A DNA stretch of 16,250 nt from an uncultured Alphaproteobacteria bacterium. GTDB lineage: Bacteria; Pseudomonadota; Alphaproteobacteria; Minwuiales; Minwuiaceae. The translations under genes and the position numbers were made by a program. Under the pieces are notes generated by a model. It was not told the DNA's origin, did no database searches, and saw only the letters and a list, made by a program, of their open reading frames with translations. The DNA lies in contig CAJYBQ010000024.1 of assembly GCA_913064755.1 (NCBI GenBank), positions 1 to 16,250 of the forward strand, in the 5' to 3' direction. This document shows positions 13,901-16,250 of this stretch, one piece after another (within the stretch, counting starts at the first letter, position 1; each line of letters begins with the position of its first letter).

Positions 13901-16250
13901 ACCCCTTCGTTGCGGGCACGGACGTTGGCACGCTTGTCGCCAACAACCAGGCGATCGTGATCGAGGGAGAGGACGTGTTCGCCCGTTTCGGTGAAGCCGT
14001 GGACTTCGCCGGTGACTTCAACGGTGACGGCCTGGACGACATCATTGTCGGTGCGCCGGACGCAGATGGCGCGGGCGAGGCCTACATCATCTTCGGCAGT
14101 GCCGGCCTGGCGCCGCGCACCCTGCTTGATGCCCTGGTTGGCGGGACCGAGGCGATCGCGATCACGGGTGGCGCGGCCTCCGATGCGCTGGGGCATGCGG
14201 TCAGCGGTGCCGGTGACGTGAACGGCGACGGTCTCGACGATGTCATCGTCGGCGCGCCCTACAACAACTACGCCGGAAACAACGGCGGCGCTGCCTTCGT
14301 GATCTTCGGCACCCAGGCGCCGGTTGATGTCGATACATCGCTGCTCGCGGCCGGCGGAAACGAGGGCTTCGCGGTCTTTGCACGGGCCGCGAACCACCAT
14401 GTCGGCTTTGCCGTCGACGGTGGCGGTGACATCAATGGTGACGGCTTCAGCGACCTGCTGATCGGGGCGCGCAATGCCTACTACAGCGGCAATTACGGGC
14501 TGGGTGAGGCCTATGTGATCTTCGGTTCCGGCGATGCCTTCGCGGGTAGCCTGACATCCGATGACCTGGACGGCCTGAACGGCATTCTGATCCGTGGTGC
14601 GGATACGGGCACCTACACGGGGCGGGAAGTCTCCTTCCTGGGCGATATCAACGGTGACGGCTTTGATGATGTCGCGCTGAGTTCCTATTACACGCCGTAT
14701 GGCGGCGACCGCTACGAAGCCACCTTCATCCTGTTCGGACTGGACAATACGGGTGAGGCCCAGGTGGGTGACGCGGGCGACAACACGATTGTCGGCGACG
14801 AGGCGGCCAACCTTCTGGCCGGTGCCGTGGGCAACGACACGCTGGACGGCGCTGGCGGCAACGACACCCTGATCGGCGGGTCGGGCGACGACAACCTGGA
14901 CGGCGGCGCAGGCGATGACGTCCTGCGGGATGGTGCCGGTGCCGACCTGCTGGCCGGTGGTGCGGGCGATGATGTGCTGCGTGCCGGCGCCGGTGCAGAC
15001 CTGCTGGACGGTGGCGCGGGCAATGACACGCTGTTCGGCGAAGCGGGCGACGATGTGGTGATCGGTGGCGACGGCATCGACACCCTGGCGGGTGATGCCG
15101 GCATCGATCTGCTGATCGCTGATTTCTCGGGCAACGGGAACAGTGTCATCACCCAGGGGACGGACGACGACATCTCGCAGGCGACGTCGCTGTTCCAGTC
15201 GGGTAGTTCCAAGACCATTTCCGGTTTCGAGATCGCCAGCCTGACCGGCGGTTCCGCCAATGATGAACTGGTCGGCGGCGCATTCGATGACACGCTGATC
15301 GGCAATGATGGCAGCGACACCCTGCATGGCGGCTCCGCTGGCGCAGACCAGATCAGTGGCGGCCTTGGCGACGACTTCATGACCGGGTCCGCGACGGGCA
15401 GCTTTGACGGCGGGGCCGGGACCGATCTTCTGGCCGGCGATTTCTCGGCCATTGATTCGCAGATGATCCTGGCGGCGGATGACGGCACCGACGTCTTTGC
15501 CGACGGCACGTCGATCACCTCCATCGAGGTGCTGAATGCCACGCTTGGTTCGGCTGGTGACTCTGTCGACTTCAGCCTGATCGACCGCTCCGACACCATC
15601 GACGGCGGTGACGGCGACGACACGATCGACGCGGGCGGTGGCAACGACACCCTGGCCGGCGGCAAGGACACCGATCTGCTGATCGCTGATTTCTCGGGCA
15701 ACGGGAACTCTGTCATCACCCAGGGCACGGACGATGACATCACCCAGGCAACATCCCTGTTCCAGTCCGGCGACACCAAGACCATCAGCGGTTTCGAGGT
15801 CGTCAGCCTGACGGGCAGTTCCGCCAGCGACGAACTGGTCGGCGGCGCATTCGACGACACGCTGATCGGCAATGAAGGTGGCGACACCCTGCATGGCGGC
15901 TCCGCCGGCGCAGACCAGATCAGTGGTGGCCTGGGCGACGACTTCATCACCGGTTCCGTCACGGGTACCTTTGACGGTGGCGCGGGTATCGACCAGCTGA
16001 CGGGCGACTTCTCGTCCATCACCGAAGCAATGAACATCGCCGCGGATGACGGCACCGACGTCTTCGCCTATGGCACGTCGATCACGTCGATAGAGGTATT
16101 GAACGCCGTCCTCGGTTCCGGCAATGACACACTCCACTTCGCGAACGTCGACCGGTCAGACACCATCTGGGGCGGTGACGGCAACGACACCATCGACGAC
16201 GGCCTCGGCCACGACACGTTTTCGGGTGGTGGGGGCATCGCCCTGCAGAT
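1633..16250 (+). CDS. Giant FecR/RTX/LamG/FG-GAP type I secreted protein (3' end outside window)
   Basis: A single frame is open from after TGA 1567-1569 to the right edge with no stop, so the product has at least 4,872 residues (roughly 450-500 kDa). Residue numbers in this annotation count from TTG 1633. Order of parts: leader 1-112; FecR 113-233; Gly-Glu tract 335-383; collagen-like tract 383-475; linker 476-610; RTX array 611-1864 with islands; LamG 1867-2086; RTX 2091-2506; end-like module 2506-2589; FG-GAP propeller I about 2590-3091; RTX and a doubled 276-residue module 3095-3706; end-like module II 3781-3866; FG-GAP propeller II about 3867-4375; RTX; a doubled 189-residue module. No signal peptide or membrane segment is visible, which fits type I export; the RTX motif GGxGxDxUx binds calcium and folds outside the cell. 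Composition is very rich in Gly, Asp and Ala and strongly acidic. The likely role is adhesion or surface matrix; no catalytic motif was found. The start is uncertain: TTG 1633 is supported by downstream frame, ATG 1693 is the first in-frame ATG but would cut into the conserved-looking leader. A transporter operon would be expected nearby but is not in view. Confidence 0.95.
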   Translation, partial: MTRDLPPTAGSGGGDDHASFMAVFDATGQNSLVIDQGLLLLTAEFVRSGPDLILVGKDGSRVLVINFFSSETPPDLYTLNGARISGDLAETLAGPRATGLAQQGEGALGDPIGVIEQADGVVFVARANGTREQVQVGDPVYTDDVVETSDGGAAGIRFNDDTTFSIGADARLVLDDFVYDPGANTGSAVISVLQGSFSFVSGAVAKTGDDALTVKTPVLTIGVRGTFVGGEGKQEGEVSEVVNLPQEDGTTGRIFVSNAAGGVELNQAFEGTQTSSQFQAPAAPRIFSRTEIESKFGNALSNLPGAPEVGQTGSGESSGSDRRDGSAGGEQGAAEGEGDGEGEGEGEGEAPAEGEAEGEGEEEGEGEEEGEGEGEGEGEGEGGPDGDAGPGGEGAAQGEGGPDGEGAPGGEGGPDGEGGPGPDGEAGPEAGAGPDDEGGFDGEDGPEGDGGPDGQDGPDGQAGPAGEGGDAGAQGDGAGGEAGTTGGGAADGQQQAGSGSGPAGDSAGGAGDSGGQAGDGGQAPGAGSTPGTAPAQTGTQTGGQGQNDNFASQQGNLLGAATQGGGAGTGTGTTGGAQTGGTGQDNSNDNNDDVVVLGNGFTAGSDNITLGSGNDSVNAGAGNDTVDGGAGNDTINGDAGGDRLFGGTGDDSLLGGTGNDTLTGVDGNDVINGGDGTDAVDFSGTSNGVAVNLVTGRAQSIGTNEIDTDTLAAIENITGGAGGDSLTGNALANALVGNAGDDTLVGNAGADNLTAGAGNDVLSGGAGNDTLSGGAGTDLADFSAQTAAVTVNLLTGTANGELSGTDSLSGIENVTGGSAGDQITGDTLGNALDGGAGNDSLFGGAGTDSLTGGTGNDLLNGDAGIDTLTGGDGNDTVDGGADADVINGGAGADSLLGAGGADVISGDAGNDVVSGGDGADSIIGGADADSLLGDAGIDTLSGGDGNDTVDGGADADLINGDAGNDSLLGAGGADVISGDAGDDVVSGGDGADSIIGGADADSLLGDAGIDTLSGGDGNDTVDGGADADLIDGDAGNDSLLGAAGADLITGGAGDDTIDGGADDDFLVGDGDAAGEGTGNDVIFGGAGADVLQGDAGNDSLAGGDDNDVLTGGVGDDTLDGGDGTDIANFSDATAGLAIDVVGGTAVGEGNDQIASIETFLLGTGDDTVAGGATDEQFFGGAGDDTVNAGAGDDQLIGDVGADTLFGADGADSLFGGADDDFFDGGAGDDTISGGDGTDTALFTYGGAGGVVVNLTNGTAIDEFGDTDILSGVENVTGSSLDDSLTGDGEDNLLDGGDGNDTLLGVGGADTLLGDTGNDFLNLLGSDATKAFGGDGADIFAASAAVLDGADIVDGGDGEDTLAITGGGTVDQDNLAGVSDIETILLTDNLSADLTIGDNVVGAGETLFVNGQLLEDSTSSLVFNGSSELDGSVSVQGGGGDDELDGGQVSDTLLGGDGDDTLQGNGGGDQIDGGDGFDTASFADLNAAVAADLGTGIATSGADVDTLTGVEGLLGSAFDDTLTAGDDSATDLVGGAGADQLNAGSGTMFIDGGTGDDTVTAQIADLDANDSVSGGADTDTLRLVGGGEVGGTQLDGVDGIEAIELATDAETDIDLRDGQVNTSGSIAINAAALAAATSGLLVDAGLKTDATIDVTGGAGDDLVFGTQGDDSVAGNAGQDVIFGGVGNDTLDGGAGVDLLQGDAGDDQISGGAGQDFLAGGAGDDLLDGGADLDIADFTAGGAAVTVDLNAGTAVGAASGNDTLTDIEVVVGSSAGDAIQLAEGIDNQAAAGGAGDDTLAGGDAAADALLGQLGNDQAFGGSGADFIDGGGGDDTLSGGADNDEIEGGAGDDVIDGGAGDDILRGDTPVDAEFALQFDGVDDSVALPGFPGLAGTSDATFEAWLAPDVPRNMAVFDTREDVDDAETGMMFGFRGDVETGLFAVARIAGNGQSFEVVSAALGQGGTQHFAVTFDRDGLMTLFVDGVASGQAVDISALNGVDVSNQSPLILGESNLDDDFDRFQGAMDEARIWSVARSQAEIADARGDLLVGDEAGLELYLDFDEDGFQFALDQSDGGSSGFFFGNIGRVESGAVITGTTAGDDTLQGGDGGDLLDGGEGIDAASFANDIAGVQAELIAGGATDGFGNFDTLNGIENLIGSAFDDTLAGGSGANTLQGGAGNDQLSGGQGDDSLDGGLGDDTLDGGISGEGDDILAGGDGTDLADFSGATEAVTVDLLTGTATATQLGTDTLSGIENVAGTDFGDDILGDGNDNLLALNGGDDTGAGGAGDDTLQGGDGNDLLFDSAGSDLLEGGDGNDTLFADAGADALDGGNGIDTADYIGALEGVNIDLGSGVGIDVGGLVDTLTGIENVEGSDFDDTLTGDGQANQLGGGDGADLLDAGDGADQIFGDGGADTLEGGAGDDTLSGGTGNDVLFSAAGFDSLSGDDGTDTLDFSNATQGVVFDMLASTLTDDGFGNAESVFSIENAVGSAFADTLTVGLDAEVSGGAGDDLFVARAGMGDATILDFVAGAATDDVLDVSEFGFGDLASVVAVASDDGTSTTIQLSATETVVLNNVLVADLAEDDFIFDESAGQAPAVIDLAAGTSDDGFVFTDAQNQQDFGSAISGIGDVNGDGIDDLLVGSESAGSTGEAFVLFGDAAPGFVQVQDGNLATNERGLEVIAGATNEGAGFGSEVQGIGDINGDGFTDFAIAAPGLYNGYYAGYGGVAVIFGDANGLTQDFDIDDLDGTNGFTFNLADYDSSDALGRSIASVGDFNGDGIDDLAVSAVANGTGKVFVLFGSADGFVVDIASDQIGNTVDGLVLSGGAAGTGFGQDIDFAGDFNGDGLDDLVIGEPLAADGGQAFVVFGSSLLSGNELISTLASEDAGAITIGSGVDGDRVGGAVSTAGDINNDGFDDVIIGATGTDVGGVVDVGAAHVVFGSGSPQSVDVSQLSVDGINGFTFFGSATDDLVGTDVAGGGDLNGDGIDDIAIGAPGTVYGANQPGEVLVVFGTDSGFGSSITGADLDGSTGVTIRGDATLNNAIGESVAIVGDVNGDGFDDLAFSVSGGITYAGEPVNYDSAIVVFGSDNTGLAQVGDSGDDNLVGDAGDNLLVGAQGDDTLSGLGGQDVLRGGAGDDVILGGEGADLLVGGGGADELFGGAGGDTLLPGTNDGVTGDFIQGGIDSNLIVFDAPGAGFFIVDYSDQANGIDAAIGPVDGTVTKIGGVDTLEGVHLLDGTLGGLQINGGSGADVFTVNLQSGDEFIQIRGGAGNDTVTGGNGFDRLDYVGAAAGVNIDVSQGLTLDDGFGDVDTFSQIDEFRGSDNDDTLTGSEGNDRFITRQGDDIVDGAGGFDLLRYDRANIEFVNVDLSVGSADVQFTGVQGVSIDTISNIESIRGSLNGNDTLTGDVLGNQLDGRGGNDLIDGGDGNDTLLGGDGDDTLLSGTNDGSGDLLNTGAGNDLVSFVDPGVGFFILDYSALSDGIVANIGNTTGTVEKVGTGEIDTLQGVDLVDGTTGGLQINAGSGADVITVDLASTDEFIQIRGGAGNDTITGGGGFDRLDYINATTGVNVDIGLGLTLDDGQGGVDTFSQIDEVRGSANDDTLNGSVGDDRFITDRGNDLVDGGLGFDLVRYDRNGIDFVDVDLSTGIAQVQFTGDQGLAIDDLSSIEAIRGSILGNDSLLGSDADNQLDGRGGDDVLSGGAGDDTLIGRDGTDSFAGGDGIDTFNASDGTQAVVVNLLDGTVTDDGFGNAESLISVEQVLGSDFGDQLTFGTGTGLAGNGGDDLFITTAGMGTGNFVFDFAAGDGTDDVLDVAEFGFENLTELLDSSSDDGTSITFNLSEIDSVTLNDVLAADLVAADFVFAEAAPVGALFDLRDDLDPTTGFLFSSADSNEKFGFGIDGIGDINGDGLDDIIVGAGYGTTYYGEGQSQLTGEAFVLFGDTEPDFSQNTTDLAVEGRGFQPFQSDISAFGIFGYDVAGIGDLNGDGFDDFAISARNEYNRNVYGTGEVTVVFGADGGLSADIDVSNLDGTDGFTILANANDISALGYSIAGGGDFNGDGLDDLIIGAPAASYGQTNAAGEVYVVFGSTDPFVAGTDVGTLVANNQAIVIEGEDVFARFGEAVDFAGDFNGDGLDDIIVGAPDADGAGEAYIIFGSAGLAPRTLLDALVGGTEAIAITGGAASDALGHAVSGAGDVNGDGLDDVIVGAPYNNYAGNNGGAAFVIFGTQAPVDVDTSLLAAGGNEGFAVFARAANHHVGFAVDGGGDINGDGFSDLLIGARNAYYSGNYGLGEAYVIFGSGDAFAGSLTSDDLDGLNGILIRGADTGTYTGREVSFLGDINGDGFDDVALSSYYTPYGGDRYEATFILFGLDNTGEAQVGDAGDNTIVGDEAANLLAGAVGNDTLDGAGGNDTLIGGSGDDNLDGGAGDDVLRDGAGADLLAGGAGDDVLRAGAGADLLDGGAGNDTLFGEAGDDVVIGGDGIDTLAGDAGIDLLIADFSGNGNSVITQGTDDDISQATSLFQSGSSKTISGFEIASLTGGSANDELVGGAFDDTLIGNDGSDTLHGGSAGADQISGGLGDDFMTGSATGSFDGGAGTDLLAGDFSAIDSQMILAADDGTDVFADGTSITSIEVLNATLGSAGDSVDFSLIDRSDTIDGGDGDDTIDAGGGNDTLAGGKDTDLLIADFSGNGNSVITQGTDDDITQATSLFQSGDTKTISGFEVVSLTGSSASDELVGGAFDDTLIGNEGGDTLHGGSAGADQISGGLGDDFITGSVTGTFDGGAGIDQLTGDFSSITEAMNIAADDGTDVFAYGTSITSIEVLNAVLGSGNDTLHFANVDRSDTIWGGDGNDTIDDGLGHDTFSGGGGIALQ
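1969..2331 (+). other. FecR domain
   Basis: Residues 113-233 carry the full FecR pattern: the opening GVIEQADGVVFVARANG, then GDPVYTDDVVET, FNDDTTFSIGADARLVLDD, the hydrophobic ISVLQGSFSFVSGAVAK, and the closing VKTPVLTIGVRGTFVGG with the family's typical TP...GVRGT. In FecR itself this domain sits in the periplasm and signals from a siderophore receptor to a sigma factor; here there is no membrane anchor or sigma-factor neighbour, so that role is unlikely. The first half also recalls the N-terminal retention module of LapA-type adhesins, suggesting a plug or anchor in the export channel (inference). Confidence 0.85.
2635..2781 (+). repeat. Gly-Glu dipeptide tract with GAAGGC microsatellite
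   Basis: Residues 335-383 are almost only Gly and Glu, mostly as alternating EG dipeptides broken by EEE and an AP segment. At DNA level the hexamer GAAGGC runs five times perfectly at 2749-2778. As the unit is six bases, slippage would change length without breaking the frame. The tract is predicted disordered and highly negative, and serves as a spacer after the FecR region. Confidence 0.9.
2779..3057 (+). repeat. Collagen-like Gly-X-Y tract
   Basis: Residues 383-475 show Gly at every third position over long runs: about 13 triplets from 2779 with two Ala substitutions and then, after phase slips, 13 uninterrupted triplets from 2947 (GFDGEDGPEGDGGPDGQDGP and onward). X and Y positions are rich in Pro, Asp, Glu and Gln, as in bacterial collagen-like proteins. 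It may form or mimic a triple helix, or be a flexible acidic stalk; interruptions in phase argue for caution. Confidence 0.6.
3058..3462 (+). other. Gly/Gln/Thr/Ser-rich linker before the RTX array
   Basis: Residues 476-610 are low complexity, dominated by Gly, Gln, Thr, Ala and Ser, with a short more ordered patch (NDNFASQQGNLLGAA) and an Asn/Asp-rich run (QDNSNDNNDD) just before the first RTX-like turns. No domain was recognised. It probably separates the head region from the calcium-binding array. Confidence 0.7.
4222..4770 (+). repeat. 216-bp (72-residue) tandem repeat inside RTX array 1
   Basis: Units start at 4222, 4438 and 4654 (the third is partial), each beginning GIDTL and spanning eight nonapeptides through DSLLGAGGADVISGDAG and GADSIIGGADADSLLGDA. 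Positions 4361-4439 are identical to 4577-4655 over 79 bases, which points to recent duplication rather than selection on the nonapeptide alone. Confidence 0.9.
5671..5955 (+). other. 95-residue beta-rich island A within the RTX array
   Basis: Residues 1347-1441 lack nonapeptides. The segment starts DGADIVDGGDGEDTLAITGGG, passes through LAGVSDIETILLTDNLSADL, and ends VQGGGGDD. It aligns without gaps in length to island B 657 bases downstream, sharing DTL..GGG, L.GV..IE.I.L, a DL-D pattern and a closing V.GG.GDD. Similar islands are familiar in large alphaproteobacterial RTX proteins, but I know no assigned function. Confidence 0.65.
6328..6612 (+). other. 95-residue beta-rich island B, paralogue of island A
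   Basis: Residues 1566-1660 run from DANDSVSGGADTDTLRLVGG through LDGVDGIEAIELATDAETDI and an Ala-rich SIAINAAALAAATSGLLVDA to VTGGAGDD. Length is exactly the same as island A (285 bases) and key positions match, so the two arose by duplication but have diverged strongly at both protein and DNA level. Confidence 0.65.
7231..7890 (+). other. LamG / concanavalin A-like domain
   Basis: Residues 1867-2086 form a globular, nonrepetitive domain inserted in the RTX region. LamG_3-type landmarks in order: FALQFDGVDDSVALPGF, DATFEAWLAPD, the strand QHFAVTFDRDGLMTLFVDGV, SPLILGE, and the signature GAMDEARIWSVARSQAEI, ending with GLELYLDFDED. Such jelly-roll domains bind glycans or proteins outside the cell. 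The ligand cannot be predicted. The domain is joined directly to an RTX repeat on its left (GDDILRGDT) and is followed by ITGTTAGDDTLQGG. Confidence 0.88.
7903..9150 (+). repeat. RTX array 2
   Basis: Residues 2091-2506 return to GGxGxDxUx nonapeptides (GGDGGDLLDGG, GGAGDDTLSGG) with four insert modules of the DFS/..GIEN..GS type starting near 7990, 8293, 8638 and 8983. The last insert (LDFSNATQGV ... DDGFGNAES ... IENAVGSAFADTL) begins the supermodule that recurs about 3.83 kb downstream. Confidence 0.93.
9148..9399 (+). other. Internal module resembling the C-terminal end of RTX type I substrates (copy 1)
   Basis: Residues 2506-2589 read GDDLFVARAGMG, ATILDFVAGAATDDVLDVSE, FGFGDL, then TTIQLSATETVVLNNVLVAD and DDFIF. 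In many RTX proteins a segment of this type (IxDFxxGxxxDxLDxSxFGF ... VTLxxVxxxxLxxxDFxF) closes the protein just before or at its secretion end. Here it is internal and leads straight into an FG-GAP propeller. A near-copy occurs at 12973-13230. Confidence 0.6.
9400..10908 (+). other. FG-GAP (integrin alpha-like) seven-bladed propeller I
   Basis: Seven repeats each carry G-D-x-N-x-D-G-x-x-D calcium loops, whose first Gly codons lie at 9511, 9721, 9943, 10144, 10348, 10564 and 10780, about 70 residues apart. Each is followed by a VIGAP-like strand and a VxFG strand (examples: GDVNGDGIDDLLVG, GDFNGDGLDDLVIGEP, EAFVLFG). Seven is the usual blade number of integrin alpha beta propellers. The fifth loop has Asn for Gly (GDINNDG), which still fits calcium binding. 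Such propellers mediate extracellular binding; the ligand is unknown. Confidence 0.92.
10909..11097 (+). repeat. RTX array 3 (short)
   Basis: About 60 residues of nonapeptides (GDSGDDNLVGDAGDNLLVG, GGEGADLLVGGGGADELFGG) follow propeller I and lead into the 276-residue tandem module. The start of this array belongs to the end of supermodule copy A. Confidence 0.85.
11098..12750 (+). repeat. Tandem duplication of a 276-residue module (about 828 bp)
   Basis: Copy 1 is about 11098-11922 and copy 2 about 11923-12750. Shared blocks in order: TNDG; GFFI.DYS; the exact GGLQIN near 11347 and 12175; DEFIQIRGGAGNDT; GFDRLDY; LTLDDG..GVDTFSQIDE.RGS; DRFIT; GFDL.RYDR; VQFTG.QG; IESIRGS or IEAIRGS; QLDGRGG near 11866 and 12694. 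The offset is 822-825 bases at the left end and 828 further on, reflecting small in-frame indels. Most of the module is not RTX nonapeptide; it appears to be a beta-rich repeat domain with an RTX cap. I do not recognise it as a named family. Confidence 0.9.
12973..13230 (+). other. Internal module resembling the C-terminal end of RTX type I substrates (copy 2)
   Basis: Residues 3781-3866 read GDDLFITTAGMG, FVFDFAAGDGTDDVLDVAEF, GFENL, SITFNLSEIDSVTLNDVLAA, and ADFVFAE. It matches copy 1 at 9148-9399 closely in pattern (AGMG, DF.AG..TDDVLDV.EFGF, DDGTS.T, VTLN.VL.ADL..DF.F) and likewise leads directly into an FG-GAP propeller. Confidence 0.6.
13231..14757 (+). other. FG-GAP (integrin alpha-like) seven-bladed propeller II
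   Basis: Seven GDxNGDGxxD loops begin at 13339, 13573, 13792, 14011, 14212, 14425 and 14641, each with a following hydrophobic strand (IIVGA, FAISAR, LIIGAP, VIVGAP) and a VxFG strand. All seven keep the calcium-coordinating Asp/Asn residues. Insert lengths between loop and next blade are longer and more Tyr-rich than in propeller I (for example the Tyr-containing turns YGTTYYGEG and NAYYSGNYG), so the binding surfaces probably differ. Confidence 0.92.
14764..15045 (+). repeat. RTX array 4
   Basis: About 94 residues of regular nonapeptides follow propeller II (GAGGNDTLIGGSGDDNLDGG, GAGADLLDGGAGNDTLFGE) and run into the 189-residue tandem module. Confidence 0.93.
15046..16179 (+). repeat. Tandem duplication of a 189-residue module (567 bp)
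   Basis: Copy 1 is about 15046-15612 and copy 2 about 15613-16179, with a constant 567-base offset throughout and no indels seen. Blocks in order: DLLIADFSGNGNSVITQGTD; ATSLFQSG..KTISGFE; DELVGGAFDDTLIGN; DTLHGGSAGADQISGGLGDD; a GSFDGGAG or GTFDGGAG turn; AADDGTDVFA.GTSITSIEVL; DRSDTI. Bases 15105-15141 are identical to 15672-15708. The last 70 bases of the window again begin like the unit (GGDGNDTIDD) but then diverge, so a third copy cannot be claimed. Confidence 0.92.

Larger units (their letters stand above)
12781..14856 (+). repeat. Supermodule copy B (RTX insert, end-like module, propeller)
   Basis: This is the second copy of the unit at 8956-11007, in the same order and with the same boundary elements, ending DNTGEAQVGDAGD followed by nonapeptides. 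The insert at its left edge has lost the usual DFS start (it reads FNASDGTQAVVVNLLDG). Confidence 0.85.

Noticed and set aside
1874..15191. Short plus-strand frames in frame 2 throughout the giant gene
   Set aside because: They overlap the giant gene entirely, have biased repetitive composition rich in Met, Thr and Arg, and carry no recognisable family features.
2166..16137. Very long open frames on the minus strand opposite the giant gene (for example 2166-5360, 5266-7527 and 12565-16137, the last about 1,190 codons)
   Set aside because: They are shadows: GC-rich coding sequence with repeated GGC/GAC/ACC-type codons rarely gives reverse-strand stops. Their translations are low-complexity Pro/Ser or Ala/Val-rich strings with no domains, while the plus strand is clearly coding.
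3463..16179. Regularly spaced repeats that could suggest a CRISPR array or non-coding satellite
   Set aside because: All periodicities are multiples of three and keep one open frame; the translated units are RTX nonapeptides, FG-GAP blades and larger protein modules.

Overview
The window is high-GC DNA (strong G/C preference at third codon positions) and reads as a Gram-negative chromosome, most likely a marine-type alphaproteobacterium. I base that on the codon use, the TfoX-N and TetR neighbours, and above all a giant gene combining FecR, RTX, LamG and FG-GAP domains, a style I associate with alphaproteobacterial type I secretion substrates. The genus cannot be named from the sequence alone.

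Layout. Positions 3-101 hold the last codons of an unidentified gene. A small TfoX N-terminal-domain protein (197-565, +) and a TetR-family repressor (602-1219, -) converge across a 36-bp gap. An AT-richer intergenic region of about 0.4 kb (1220-1632) separates the divergently transcribed repressor from one enormous open reading frame. That frame runs from about 1633 to the right edge and beyond, at least 4,872 codons with no in-frame stop. It fills 90% of the window.

The giant protein, in order: a short leader with a BapA-prefix-like strand motif; a full FecR-type domain; a Gly-Glu dipeptide tract; a collagen-like Gly-X-Y tract; a Gly/Gln/Thr linker; a very long RTX (calcium-binding nonapeptide) array containing a 72-residue tandem repeat and two paralogous 95-residue islands; a LamG/concanavalin-like domain; a second RTX array; then a supermodule (RTX insert, a unit resembling the C-terminal end of type I secreted proteins, a seven-bladed FG-GAP propeller) that occurs twice about 3.83 kb apart. 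Between the two supermodules lies a 276-residue module duplicated in tandem. After the second comes more RTX and a 189-residue module duplicated in tandem at the window edge. The true C-terminus and any secretion signal lie outside.

Interpretation. There is no N-terminal signal peptide, which with the RTX repeats indicates export by a type I (ABC/MFP/TolC-like) system and folding in external calcium. The FG-GAP and LamG domains suggest binding to proteins or glycans, so a cell-surface or released adhesin or matrix protein is the best guess. No catalytic domain was recognised. The repressor may control its own promoter or the giant gene, but only position supports this. The most notable points are the hierarchical duplication (9, 72, 189, 276 and about 1,275 residues), the FecR domain at the head of a type I substrate, and an unusual start region in which a 12-codon leader with a good ribosome binding site ends on top of the TTG start codon.
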